Shown: piece by piece, positions 1 to 8,305 of the stretch | Position numbering within the stretch: the stretch's first letter is position 1 | How the letters are laid out: each line of letters begins with the position of its first letter | From: Pantoea rodasii | GTDB taxonomy: Bacteria; Pseudomonadota; Gammaproteobacteria; Enterobacterales; Enterobacteriaceae | Assembly: GCF_002095465.1 (NCBI RefSeq) | Contig: NZ_MLFP01000012.1 | Coordinates: forward strand, 1 to 64,000 | Direction of reading: 5' to 3' | Length of the DNA: 64,000 nucleotides | Notes under the pieces: generated by a model | The model's database searches: none | What the model was told of the DNA's origin: nothing | The model's input: the letters and a program-made list of their open reading frames with translations, nothing else | Position numbers and translations under genes: made by a program

Positions 1-76
1 CGCTCGAAGCAGACATGAATTAGCTGCTGGCTATGAACATCATGACAGTGCCAAATGTCCCGTCTAGTGGCTCTCC

Positions 77-316
77 TTAATGCTTTTTCTCAATCAAAAG
101 GTATGGATGGGACCAGTCAGTGACCTCTGCATATGTAACAAAACCATCGTGCTCCAGTGCGCATCCCCCCTTATGGCTGGCAACATAATCGTAAAAAGCA
201 CGGCTTTCCAGTCCCTGTAACATGTGCGATTGCAGCTTCCGGCGCATCAAATCTGATTCCCAGCTTTTGTGCGCTACCACATCTTTGTAAAAAATGTCGA
301 ATGGATGGCCTACCAC
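77..316 (-). CDS. small hypothetical protein, second of a tandem related pair
   Basis: I do not recognise a family. The frame is open on the minus strand from a possible GTG at 316 (an in-frame ATG at 364 would overlap the upstream gene). The product resembles its upstream neighbour. Shared signposts, in order, are SHM, ES(R/K)A, EHDG(F/L)VT and a C-terminal HPYL followed by a basic KH end. The GTG is preferred because its first residues (VVGH) line up with VVHY in the neighbour and it begins 6 bp after that gene's stop. No convincing Shine-Dalgarno is visible. The pair looks like an old tandem duplication. Function unknown. Confidence 0.4.
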   Translation of the reverse strand: MVGHPFDIFYKDVVAHKSWESDLMRRKLQSHMLQGLESRAFYDYVASHKGGCALEHDGFVTYAEVTDWSHPYLLIEKKH

Positions 317-321
317 ATTGA

Positions 322-603
322 TTAATGTTTCATTTTCAACTTCAGATACGGATGGTTCCAGCATATCTCACGGTTGGTAACTAGCCCGTCATGCTCAATC
401 GAACTGCATACGCCAGGATTGGCCAGAATGGTTTCGTATACGGCCTTACTCTCAATTCTTTGGACCATATGCGATAGAAGAATTCGACAAACACTCGTGG
501 TTATCTTGTCAGGGTTAACCATAAAATTCTGACGAACGGCATAACGAATTGCCCAACCACGACCGGGACAGTTAACATGTTCATCAAGATAATGCACCAC
601 CAA
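322..603 (-). CDS. small hypothetical protein, first of a tandem related pair
   Basis: About 93 residues from a TTG at 603, followed by two GTG codons that could also start it. The frame stays open to about base 660 with protein-like sequence but no ATG, so the true N-terminus is uncertain and may be truncated. The C-terminal half (SHM, ESKA, EHDGLVT, NHPYL) matches the downstream neighbour, which supports real coding. Function unknown. It is divergent from the large STAND gene beginning at 873. Confidence 0.4.
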   Translation of the reverse strand: MVVHYLDEHVNCPGRGWAIRYAVRQNFMVNPDKITTSVCRILLSHMVQRIESKAVYETILANPGVCSSIEHDGLVTNREICWNHPYLKLKMKH

Positions 604-872
604 AAATGGGCTGAAAATGTAGTCAAAGAGAGAGCACAGACGTTTGTGTCCAGCGATAAACTAGCCGTGTTCATATTAGTGTGGGCATCGCCATTAAGCG
701 CAACAACTCTTCTGCAAATCACCGCTTAACTCTACTGTTAAATCTGAGAGTAAAACCGAAATTATTCTTCCTTTAATAGGGGTGCGAAGAATGCGCTACA
801 TAGGCTAATATCCATTGATATTCTTGGCATATTTCGTTCATAAATGTCGCTGCTTTACAGAAGAGTTTTGCT

Positions 873-3800
873 ATGTCATCAGATTCTGTTTACAACTTCG
901 GTGATCCCTTACAACCCTGGCGGGTTCCTCCCGAGGATATTGCCAGGCAGGCAACGGCCTCACTGCGCGGATACATTTATCAAATTCACGCGTCAGCCGC
1001 AGCCTGGCTGTCGTTGGGTCCTCGAGATGAGCTTTATCTGGAAGTTGCCGAAGACTTCACTGAAATCCTTCGTAACTCAGGCACACTTGATGACATTCTG
1101 AGTGCGACACAGGCAAAAGATACGCGTGAATCGGGTGCTGTGACGTTGAACTCACCGGATGTACTGGCTGCTATTGAATCGCTTTTCAGGCTTCGCGTTA
1201 ACAATCCAGGGCGAGTCGTCAGGCTAGTATTTCTCACTACATCCTCTGCAGGAAAGGAGCGCAAAGATGCATTGCCTTCTGGTACCGCTGGCCTGGTCGC
1301 CTGGGGAGAAGTCGCCAAGGGGGGGGGCGCCAGTGAACTTCGGGCTGCTCTGCTTAAGCGGACGTTTTCTGAGCCGTTGAAGATCTTTGTCCGTGACAGC
1401 TCTGATGAACAATTCAGAGATGAGCTTGTGCGTTCGGTGATTTTTGCCTGTGGAGCCCCAGACTGGCGCGAGCTGGAAGTAAGTAACCGCCAGGCACTGA
1501 TAGATATGCGCGATGAGTTACAGTCGACTGCAGATATGGCACATCGCGCATACGATGCCGTGTTCTGTGATGTCATTGCATGTGCCCTTGGTCGTGGACC
1601 TCGCCGATTGAATCGCGATAATCTCAAGTCATGCTTGGAGCGAGCTACGTCCATCGCAGTGCCTTCTAGCATTGCGGTCAGTTTCCTAAGTCAACCCAGC
1701 AAAACGAAAAAGTCATTATCGGGTGATGACCTCAGGGTGCTGGCTGAGTCATTAATTGAGGCCGGTATGCCTCCCTCAGTGGATTTGTTATTTCCGAAAG
1801 CAAAGAGTGAAGCTCGAGAGGCACTGATGCGAGTTTTCGCTGTAGAGCCAAGACTGACTGAGATGGTGGCTGATGGCGCACCTCTCAGCACAACAATAGC
1901 AAAACTGACCGAACATACAGATAAAAAACACCTTATTGTAGGCCAGCCAGGTTCGGGGAAAACGCTCGCGCTCTGGCATGCGGCAAAGAGTCTTCTTGCG
2001 TCCAGTACGATCGTGCCTCTCTTCCTTCCTGCTGGACTAGTGGCAAGCTGGGGTGAGATGGAAGCAATGATCACCGACACTATTCCGGGAATCGATTTGC
2101 CGGGACTGTTCAATGACCCGCGAATTTGTGTTTTTGTTGATAGCTGGTCTGAATTTGCGAGCGCTTCACAGGCGAGTGAGAAAGCACGGGCACTGCGGGC
2201 TTGGCGCAACACTCGTGTGCTTGCTACCGCCAAATTTGCTGATGTGGGTGACGGCGCATTTAAGCTCTGGGGGCTGGATTTACCCATTCCAGAACACATA
2301 AAACGCGCCGTTGCAACTTCTACGCCTGGCGAAGCATTGCCTTCAGATGCGGTGCTTGACCTTTTACGGCTCCCTCTTTTGTTGGCCATACACATTCTTT
2401 CCGATGCGCGGTCGACAACAACCGGCGATCTGCTGCGTCAGTTTCACGAATACCTCATGCGAGACCTGCCCGAGAGGTTTACGGATGTACTTGCTTGCGC
2501 GGTCGCAGAGTTGTCGCTTGCAGGCACGCGCTCCTTTGGTCGCCTTACCCAGGCACTTCAGCATCGTGCTGCGAAGGCCGGTCTTGAAAATCCTGTCAGG
2601 ATCCTTAAAAGTCTGGGTACACTTCAGGAACGCGCCGGTCTGACTTTACCCGTCCATGATCTTTACTGGAGCTGGCTCGCCGGTCATGGCTATTTATGTG
2701 ACGATGTGGCTTGTCTTACCATAAACCCTCTTCGCACTCGAGAGAGTTTCTCGCTTGCTATTCAGTCAGGTGGGGCTGCGAGGGAGAGGGATGTTAGTGC
2801 AATGGTCACAGAAGATATTGTGCTTTCAGCTATGCTTGATGCCAGCCGAAGGGTGGAGCGTCCTGCGCCTGCGCTGGTAGATAGTTTAAGACTGGGTCTG
2901 GCTGATCATCGCCTAGCGGTGCGAAATCGAGCGGCATTGGCTGCCCTCAAGGGGGGGCGCGCAGAATTTTTTCGGCAGGCTTTTGAGGTGCTCTCATCAC
3001 TCAGCCTTGCGAAGTGTTATCCGCATGAGTGGGATGATGCTATCTGTCCGGATAAACTTTACATACAACGGGCAACACTGGCTGACTGGCTGGGTTCGCC
3101 TGATACTGAGTTTGTACTCAATGTGATCGCCGAGCGAGGTGGGCCGGAGTGGAGCTCATGGCTCAAGCAGGCAGCGGCTGACGGGCGGATATCGTGGGCA
3201 AGGGCGGCAGCGGTTGCGCTTGGGTGTTGTGCCAATATACCCGCGTGGGTCAGCCCCCATCTTGACACCGTATTTGCATCAAAAGCTTGGTGGCTTCGTG
3301 CGACCGCAAAACGGCGCAGCAATAAAAGCCTTGCAGAGCATATCGCCAGAGAATACGGGCGGTTAATCGATTCTGTCATCAAAAAAAACTCCAGTGCGTG
3401 GTTTGAACTAAATCGCGTTCTTACGGGTTGTGGCGATGACAGGGTGTTTCAGATACTGCTGACAAACTTCGCTTCTCTGTCACCGGAGGCGCTGGAAGTC
3501 CTCGGCTATGCCATTGTCGAAAAAGGCTCTCCCTGGATTGGCCGCTTTCAACGAGTGGCACTCGCAGGGATTGATACCCATCATCACCAGCTTGCTGATG
3601 CTCTTTCCCCGGACATCGATGATGAAACGGCGCGACAATGGATTGCTGCGGGTCATGAGAAGGCAGGGTGGAGAGTATTAATTGCACGTCACGGAGTGGA
3701 GGTATTGCCTGAAATGCTGGCTGAGCTGCCGCCGTCTTTTGCGGGACTTCACGACATTCCATCACTGGCCTGTATGCGCTGGCTTCCTGAGGCTCCCGTC

Positions 3801-4640
3801 ACACTCATTGACGAACTCTGGCGGCGGTTGGGCAGTCCGATGCAGCCAAAAGCAATGCAAGATATTCTGAACGCGATTACGCGAGTCTTCCCTCAGGGCA
3901 TGGTTCACATCGTAAAGTTTATTGCTCATCAGCCTGATGCGCTTCCGGTATTCCACTTGCGGCAGGTATTGAGGCTTTATGAGGACTGGCATAAGAAAAC
4001 GAACTTTGAACTTTATGTCAAAACAGAGGACTGTGAAGGTTATCCTTTCAGAGAATGGATCCTGCGTCACAGGATGCTGAATGCAGAAGATTTTGAAACG
4101 ATTAGAGAGTTGCTGCCTTTTGCCCCTGACATTGCGCCAGACATAGCGGCGGACTTTGTGTTGCGACATTCTGAACATGAGGATCGAACGATCTCAGTCT
4201 TAAATGCCATGAATGGGCTAATGCCTTACCATGACACGCTGTTGGAGCGGATGCTTGCATCACCTGTACTTGCTGCACTTATTCCGCAGGTATTCGCTGA
4301 ACGGCTTGATGAATTTCCGGTGGAAGCGTTACAACGATGCATGGATTCTGATTATATCGATCAGAATGGTTTGTTATTTCGATTATCATCCAAAACCACA
4401 CCTGCCCATCAGGTCGTGCATGAGAGGTGTATTACTCGCCTGTTTAACATCCCTCTCAGGCTTGAGCAGTTTCGTTATGTTGCAAGCATGCTCAGAGGGT
4501 ACTCCCGAGTGGAGGTGCTTAATCTGATTGATGCTGCTCCCTGTCAGCATCAGGACAGCTGGTTCTGGTTTGTGCGATCTGTCGAAGCAGCAAGGGGAGA
4601 GCGTCTTATTAATGAAGACGGGTCCTTACGGCGTTATTAG
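873..4640 (+). CDS. STAND/NACHT-type NTPase with N-terminal PD-(D/E)xK nuclease domain (Avs/bNACHT-like)
   Basis: A 1255-residue protein. Residues ~28-130 read as a Cap4/DUF4297-like restriction-endonuclease fold: RGYIYQ near 32, then ELYLEVAEDF (E57, D61) and TQAKDT (Q80, K82), matching the E...D...QxK pattern. A P-loop follows, GQPGSGKT at 357-364, with a Walker B strand ICVFVD ending at D423 and a following TRVLATAKFAD sensor-like strand. Residues ~500-1255 lack obvious motifs and look helical (HEAT/TPR-like), the usual sensor region of STAND proteins. This architecture is known from Avs and bNACHT anti-phage proteins, where ligand binding drives oligomerisation and activates the nuclease. 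Role here is inferred from architecture and island context. The exact family is not identified. The ATG at 873 lies behind a weak AGAAGAG. Confidence 0.75.
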   Translation: MSSDSVYNFGDPLQPWRVPPEDIARQATASLRGYIYQIHASAAAWLSLGPRDELYLEVAEDFTEILRNSGTLDDILSATQAKDTRESGAVTLNSPDVLAAIESLFRLRVNNPGRVVRLVFLTTSSAGKERKDALPSGTAGLVAWGEVAKGGGASELRAALLKRTFSEPLKIFVRDSSDEQFRDELVRSVIFACGAPDWRELEVSNRQALIDMRDELQSTADMAHRAYDAVFCDVIACALGRGPRRLNRDNLKSCLERATSIAVPSSIAVSFLSQPSKTKKSLSGDDLRVLAESLIEAGMPPSVDLLFPKAKSEAREALMRVFAVEPRLTEMVADGAPLSTTIAKLTEHTDKKHLIVGQPGSGKTLALWHAAKSLLASSTIVPLFLPAGLVASWGEMEAMITDTIPGIDLPGLFNDPRICVFVDSWSEFASASQASEKARALRAWRNTRVLATAKFADVGDGAFKLWGLDLPIPEHIKRAVATSTPGEALPSDAVLDLLRLPLLLAIHILSDARSTTTGDLLRQFHEYLMRDLPERFTDVLACAVAELSLAGTRSFGRLTQALQHRAAKAGLENPVRILKSLGTLQERAGLTLPVHDLYWSWLAGHGYLCDDVACLTINPLRTRESFSLAIQSGGAARERDVSAMVTEDIVLSAMLDASRRVERPAPALVDSLRLGLADHRLAVRNRAALAALKGGRAEFFRQAFEVLSSLSLAKCYPHEWDDAICPDKLYIQRATLADWLGSPDTEFVLNVIAERGGPEWSSWLKQAAADGRISWARAAAVALGCCANIPAWVSPHLDTVFASKAWWLRATAKRRSNKSLAEHIAREYGRLIDSVIKKNSSAWFELNRVLTGCGDDRVFQILLTNFASLSPEALEVLGYAIVEKGSPWIGRFQRVALAGIDTHHHQLADALSPDIDDETARQWIAAGHEKAGWRVLIARHGVEVLPEMLAELPPSFAGLHDIPSLACMRWLPEAPVTLIDELWRRLGSPMQPKAMQDILNAITRVFPQGMVHIVKFIAHQPDALPVFHLRQVLRLYEDWHKKTNFELYVKTEDCEGYPFREWILRHRMLNAEDFETIRELLPFAPDIAPDIAADFVLRHSEHEDRTISVLNAMNGLMPYHDTLLERMLASPVLAALIPQVFAERLDEFPVEALQRCMDSDYIDQNGLLFRLSSKTTPAHQVVHERCITRLFNIPLRLEQFRYVASMLRGYSRVEVLNLIDAAPCQHQDSWFWFVRSVEAARGERLINEDGSLRRY

Positions 4641-4743
4641 CCGCTCAGTTTTCACGTGACACACATGAATTTATGACGATGCTGGAGGAAGGATCGATTC
4701 CTGTAATTTAAGCGTCCACTTATTCAAATTAGGTGGACACCTG

Positions 4744-5063
4744 ATGACTAACTTAAAATCTTTATCACGTCAGCGTTACACGCCCGAATTTAAGTTTCGG
4801 CTGGTTCGCATGGCGCTTAAAACCCTGAGGAAAACGGCAGCATTGCCACCCTCGCGCGTGAGCACAACGTCAACGGCAATCTCCTCTTTAAATGGATACG
4901 GCTCTGGAAAATTGAGGGGCGCGTGGCCAAAGCCCGCAGGCGAAAAGCAAAAATGGCGCCACTTCCCGCGCTCGTACCGATTCAGATAGTCCATCCGCGC
5001 CACGTTCCCCACCCTCGGCCAGACACCATTGCAGACTGTATTGACCTACTCCCCGTTGATTAA
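4744..5063 (+). pseudogene. IS66-family TnpA (orfA) remnant, frameshifted
   Basis: The first frame opens with RYTPEFKFRLVRMAL, typical of the small IS66 OrfA helix-turn-helix protein. Near 4845 the similarity moves to another frame, giving REHNVNGNLLFKWIRLW and a basic RRRK tail, to a TAA at 5061. No tnpB or tnpC follows, so this is an isolated fragment. The preceding 35 bases (GCGTCCACTTATTC... GGTGGACAC) contain an inverted pair, GTCCAC/GTGGAC, that could belong to the element's end. Confidence 0.65.
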
Positions 5064-5287
5064 TACAGATTGTGGCGGGTATGTCCGCGACAAATCATAG
5101 CAGTAACATGCCGGTTGAAGATTGAGCATTTGCAGTTGTACATGCATCTTTCATCCTGCCAGAGCATTTTAGCTCAACAGACACCCGTGGTTTTAAAACG
5201 ATGACGAATTGCAGTCTAAGATGAACGCGGTTTTTATTAGTTACTCACCAATACCATTCGGATAATGTTAATGCCACCACACCTTGC

Positions 5288-6424
5288 TCATTCAATACAC
5301 AGGTTTCCCCAGCCCTTAGGTTTTGGAGCCATATCACCCTGTGGTACAAATATTGAGAGTGTTTCTTTCCAGAGACCGATCCCTTCAACGTCTAATTCAA
5401 AGTAAAACTCGCGCCAGTTTTCGGAATTATGAGTTCCCGGTCTCACGTCATACACCTTATTGACACATTCAAGCGGTGTTGATGTATTTTTCAACACCCT
5501 GTCATGATAAGGAATGCATGACTGCCTTATGACCTCAAGTTTTAGCCAGCGCATTAGCCAAGGTGAGTTTTCAAATTCGTCAAAATACTCTTTCAAACGC
5601 GTACCCGCACTCGGGTAAAAGGGAGACTCTCCCCGAATAAAAGACAGTACCGTTCTGATTTTCTGAGGAAGGGCGCTAATTCCGCTCACAACGGCCAAAT
5701 CACCGTTTTCCACGAAGATATCATTAAGACTGTTTGTCGCCAGGGTCGAACCCAGATGATGTGCATTTTTACGTGGATATCGGTTTTCTACAGCGAATGT
5801 CAGCTCAATTGACGTGCCATTTTTTTTCCATGAGGGTGCAGTAGCGAGTTGCCGACCATCACCGAGCGCATTAATGATAATGTAACGGTCTTCATGCTTC
5901 TGCTTTTCAAAACTTTCTATCAGAATAATAAGTTTTGATAATTCTCCGACAACGAAGTGGTCAATCCTGACAGACCAGTTGTTACCGGTGGTACCCACCA
6001 GTTCACCGAGCCCGACAATGCCGGGACCTACAGCAATGAAATCAGCATGCTGAAGAAATCCGTTTCCTGACCTGTGTTCAAGCTTAATAGCTTCCTCATG
6101 GGCTTTTTTCATGGCGTGCAGGGCACTAACAGGGAAACTGTGCTTGTCCCTGTCTATTAACACGCTGTGAAAGACACATAACCAGATACCGTTGAAGATA
6201 TGCGATCTCTCTGCGGCAGTCATACTAGGGTCGTAACGTGGTCCATCAGGCGCTGCTGCACAAATGTGAGAAGCGACGCCGAGGTTAATTGATTTTTCTG
6301 GTGACTCTTCACTTGGGCCAATTGTCAAAACTCCGCAACCAGGCATTGAGCACCGGCAACCGGCCCGCTCCTGTAGGGTTCTGATAGTTCTGGCGCTGAA
6401 ATCATCTCTTGTCTTATTTGCCAT
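5288..6424 (-). CDS. HNH endonuclease family protein
   Basis: 378 residues. The N-terminal ~110 residues carry the HNH layout: a first Cys pair (C25 and C30), GVASHI with H53, GPRYDPSMT, then NGIWLC with N78 and C83 and a closing LIDRD. Usual members read LCxxCHxxID here. This one reads LCVFHSVLID, so the second Cys is replaced by His86 and the normal His by Ser87. Residues ~130-378 are of unknown function. The gene is transcribed against both flanking STAND genes and diverges from the papain-fold gene at 6881. An island nuclease with a defence role is plausible but inferred. Confidence 0.7.
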   Translation of the reverse strand: MANKTRDDFSARTIRTLQERAGCRCSMPGCGVLTIGPSEESPEKSINLGVASHICAAAPDGPRYDPSMTAAERSHIFNGIWLCVFHSVLIDRDKHSFPVSALHAMKKAHEEAIKLEHRSGNGFLQHADFIAVGPGIVGLGELVGTTGNNWSVRIDHFVVGELSKLIILIESFEKQKHEDRYIIINALGDGRQLATAPSWKKNGTSIELTFAVENRYPRKNAHHLGSTLATNSLNDIFVENGDLAVVSGISALPQKIRTVLSFIRGESPFYPSAGTRLKEYFDEFENSPWLMRWLKLEVIRQSCIPYHDRVLKNTSTPLECVNKVYDVRPGTHNSENWREFYFELDVEGIGLWKETLSIFVPQGDMAPKPKGWGNLCIE

Positions 6425-6880
6425 GACTGAGTCCCATTATTTTTTATTGCTGCCAAATGTGAAATCGCAAACAGAAGTGTTATGTCATTTCACACGTTTT
6501 TCGGGCAACACACTTGCTTTATAAAATCCACGCCATTGAAACTCAGGCACTCACAATTCTCAATTGCTTTTACGGAGAGCCCCACAGGTTATTACTGGGC
6601 ATTATGGTTTATCTACGACACCAGGATGCAGGCACCATCATATGAGCACATGGTTACTGTACAGCAGCTAAAGTCACCGGGGCGAACGTCCGGAGGGCAG
6701 TTTCTGGCGACTTCATTCGTCCTGATGATTCAGGAAAATCAACCGCCCAGGTATTGAATACTTCCCTGCATTTTGGGTTATTCGTGGATTTACTCATGGA
6801 ACAGATGCATTTTAAAATTGATAAACAGGCCGATGTGTATCCGGATAGAAGTCGTTTTCCACATCTACAGGTGCAGTCAT
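6425..6880. other. divergent intergenic region between HNH and papain-fold genes
   Basis: 456 bases that should hold the promoters of the two divergent genes. A 91-codon frame (6482-6757) lies here but has no recognisable similarity and no clear ribosome binding site, so it is not called. No repeat or RNA structure was recognised. Confidence 0.4.
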
Positions 6881-7663
6881 ATGATCAGATGGTTCAATAA
6901 ACTAACGTCGATGAGACGTAGCAGGACGCGCATTCTTTCCCGGTTTGACTCAATCTTTAGACCCCTTCATTACGCAAAGGTCATAACAGATAAGCGCTAT
7001 GCTGGAATTCTGATGGACCTCTCTCAGCCACGTTTTCTAACAGCCGCCGAGCTCGAACCCGCTGATGTGCTTTTCTGTGCCTTTAGTGAAAAGGGATTAG
7101 TTCACAGGATAATCTCCCATGGGTCCTCCGGGGACTATGTACACGTTGCGATTTATACCGGTGCCGGAAAAGTAACAGAGGCAGTGCAGCAAGGGGTTGT
7201 TGAAGAGACACTGGAAAACTTTGTCACCCGATACCCATATATAGCTGTTTGCAGATGCCCCGGCACCAAAATCAACGGCGTGCCTGATCTTAGCAATAAG
7301 GTAATCGGGTTTTGTAAACAACACGCTGAAATAATGACCCCATACAGCACATGGGGTGCATTCAAAGCTCCTTTGCTTGAGCTAAGAGAGCTTCGAAACC
7401 CGCGTTACTGGACTAAGCCCCCCTCATCAATTCCGGTAAAAAAACGTGCAGGACGCACTTTTTTTTGTTCAGAATTCGTCATCGAGGCATTTATCTATGG
7501 AGGCTACATTGATCAGGGACACATGAATTCTTCACGGTATTCGCCAAGCGCCTTGGCTGAAGAATGCGTATTTAATCTGGTAGGCTATTTAGGCAGTTCA
7601 GACTTGGCTACACATATATTTACTCATGATTACTATTTGACTGGGGGCATTTCACGGGAGTGA
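6881..7663 (+). CDS. permuted papain-fold hydrolase (YiiX/C92, NlpC/P60-like)
   Basis: 260 residues from the ATG at 6881. The frame is open upstream to 6773, but 6881 has an AGGTG about 9 bases before it and removes an odd Cys/Trp-rich leader. Motifs fit a circularly permuted NlpC/P60 (LRAT/YiiX) fold: ADVLF near 61-65, YVHVAIYTG with His88, VTEAV with E100, TPYS near 153-156, and FFCSEFV with Cys196. Such enzymes cleave peptides, amides or acyl bonds. No signal peptide or membrane segment is visible, so the protein is probably cytosolic. It lies in the same direction as the second STAND gene but 640 bp away. In this setting it may be a defence effector or accessory, which is inference. Confidence 0.7.
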   Translation: MIRWFNKLTSMRRSRTRILSRFDSIFRPLHYAKVITDKRYAGILMDLSQPRFLTAAELEPADVLFCAFSEKGLVHRIISHGSSGDYVHVAIYTGAGKVTEAVQQGVVEETLENFVTRYPYIAVCRCPGTKINGVPDLSNKVIGFCKQHAEIMTPYSTWGAFKAPLLELRELRNPRYWTKPPSSIPVKKRAGRTFFCSEFVIEAFIYGGYIDQGHMNSSRYSPSALAEECVFNLVGYLGSSDLATHIFTHDYYLTGGISRE

Positions 7664-8305
7664 GACCTGCAGGTTCATTCGCAAAACCTCTGCGGTAAAG
7701 AACTACAGCAACAATAAGAGAACAGCTGAGACACAGAGCATGTCCGTTAGAGACAGCGATCTTCGCCGTTAAAAGTAGGCTTTAATAACGGATGGTTGTA
7801 GCTCAGGATTACGGTAACAACATGAATGCGCCGATTTTCAGGCACGATTCATGTGCTGACGGTACGTCTGCGGAAGATGATCTCCTCTGTGAACCTATTC
7901 TTCAGTTAATGCCTAACCCACACATCGGGCTATCGTTGAGTAAAAGTGACCGCTGCCTGTAGGGTTGCAATGCACCGGTTAAACTCACAGCTCGCAGCTG
8001 ACATTGAACATCGCCTAAGGCAGCTAAGTGCCAAAAGCGGAAGCCGCTAACAACAGCCTGTGTTGAACAACGGGGAGCAGGTCAGGTATGTATTTAAATG
8101 GGTTTTAACCCATATGATTTGGAGTGAGCAGAACATAAATGCTTTGTTTGAAAATCGCCAAAAATATGACAAACCATTAATGGTTGTTAATGTAAGCATA
8201 ATTCGCGTTCAGGCATGGTTACATCAGGGGCCTGACCCATTCAAAATGCAGGTCGATGTGGCATATTGATAAAAGTTAACCATGCCCTCTGACAGGGACT
8301 AATTT
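7664..8305. other. long intergenic region upstream of second STAND gene
   Basis: 642 bases. It contains only short frames (a 47-codon frame from 7822 and a 69-codon frame from 8060) without recognisable similarity. It presumably holds the promoter of the gene at 8306. No tRNA, repeat array or insertion-sequence end was recognised. Confidence 0.4.

Noticed and set aside
6482-6757. 91-codon frame between the HNH and papain-fold genes
   Set aside because: No similarity or start signal; region is a divergent promoter.
7822-7965. 47-codon frame starting MNAPIFRHDS
   Set aside because: Short and without support; could be chance.
8060-8269. 69-codon frame upstream of the second STAND gene
   Set aside because: No recognisable similarity, no good ribosome binding site, lies in a low-content intergenic stretch.
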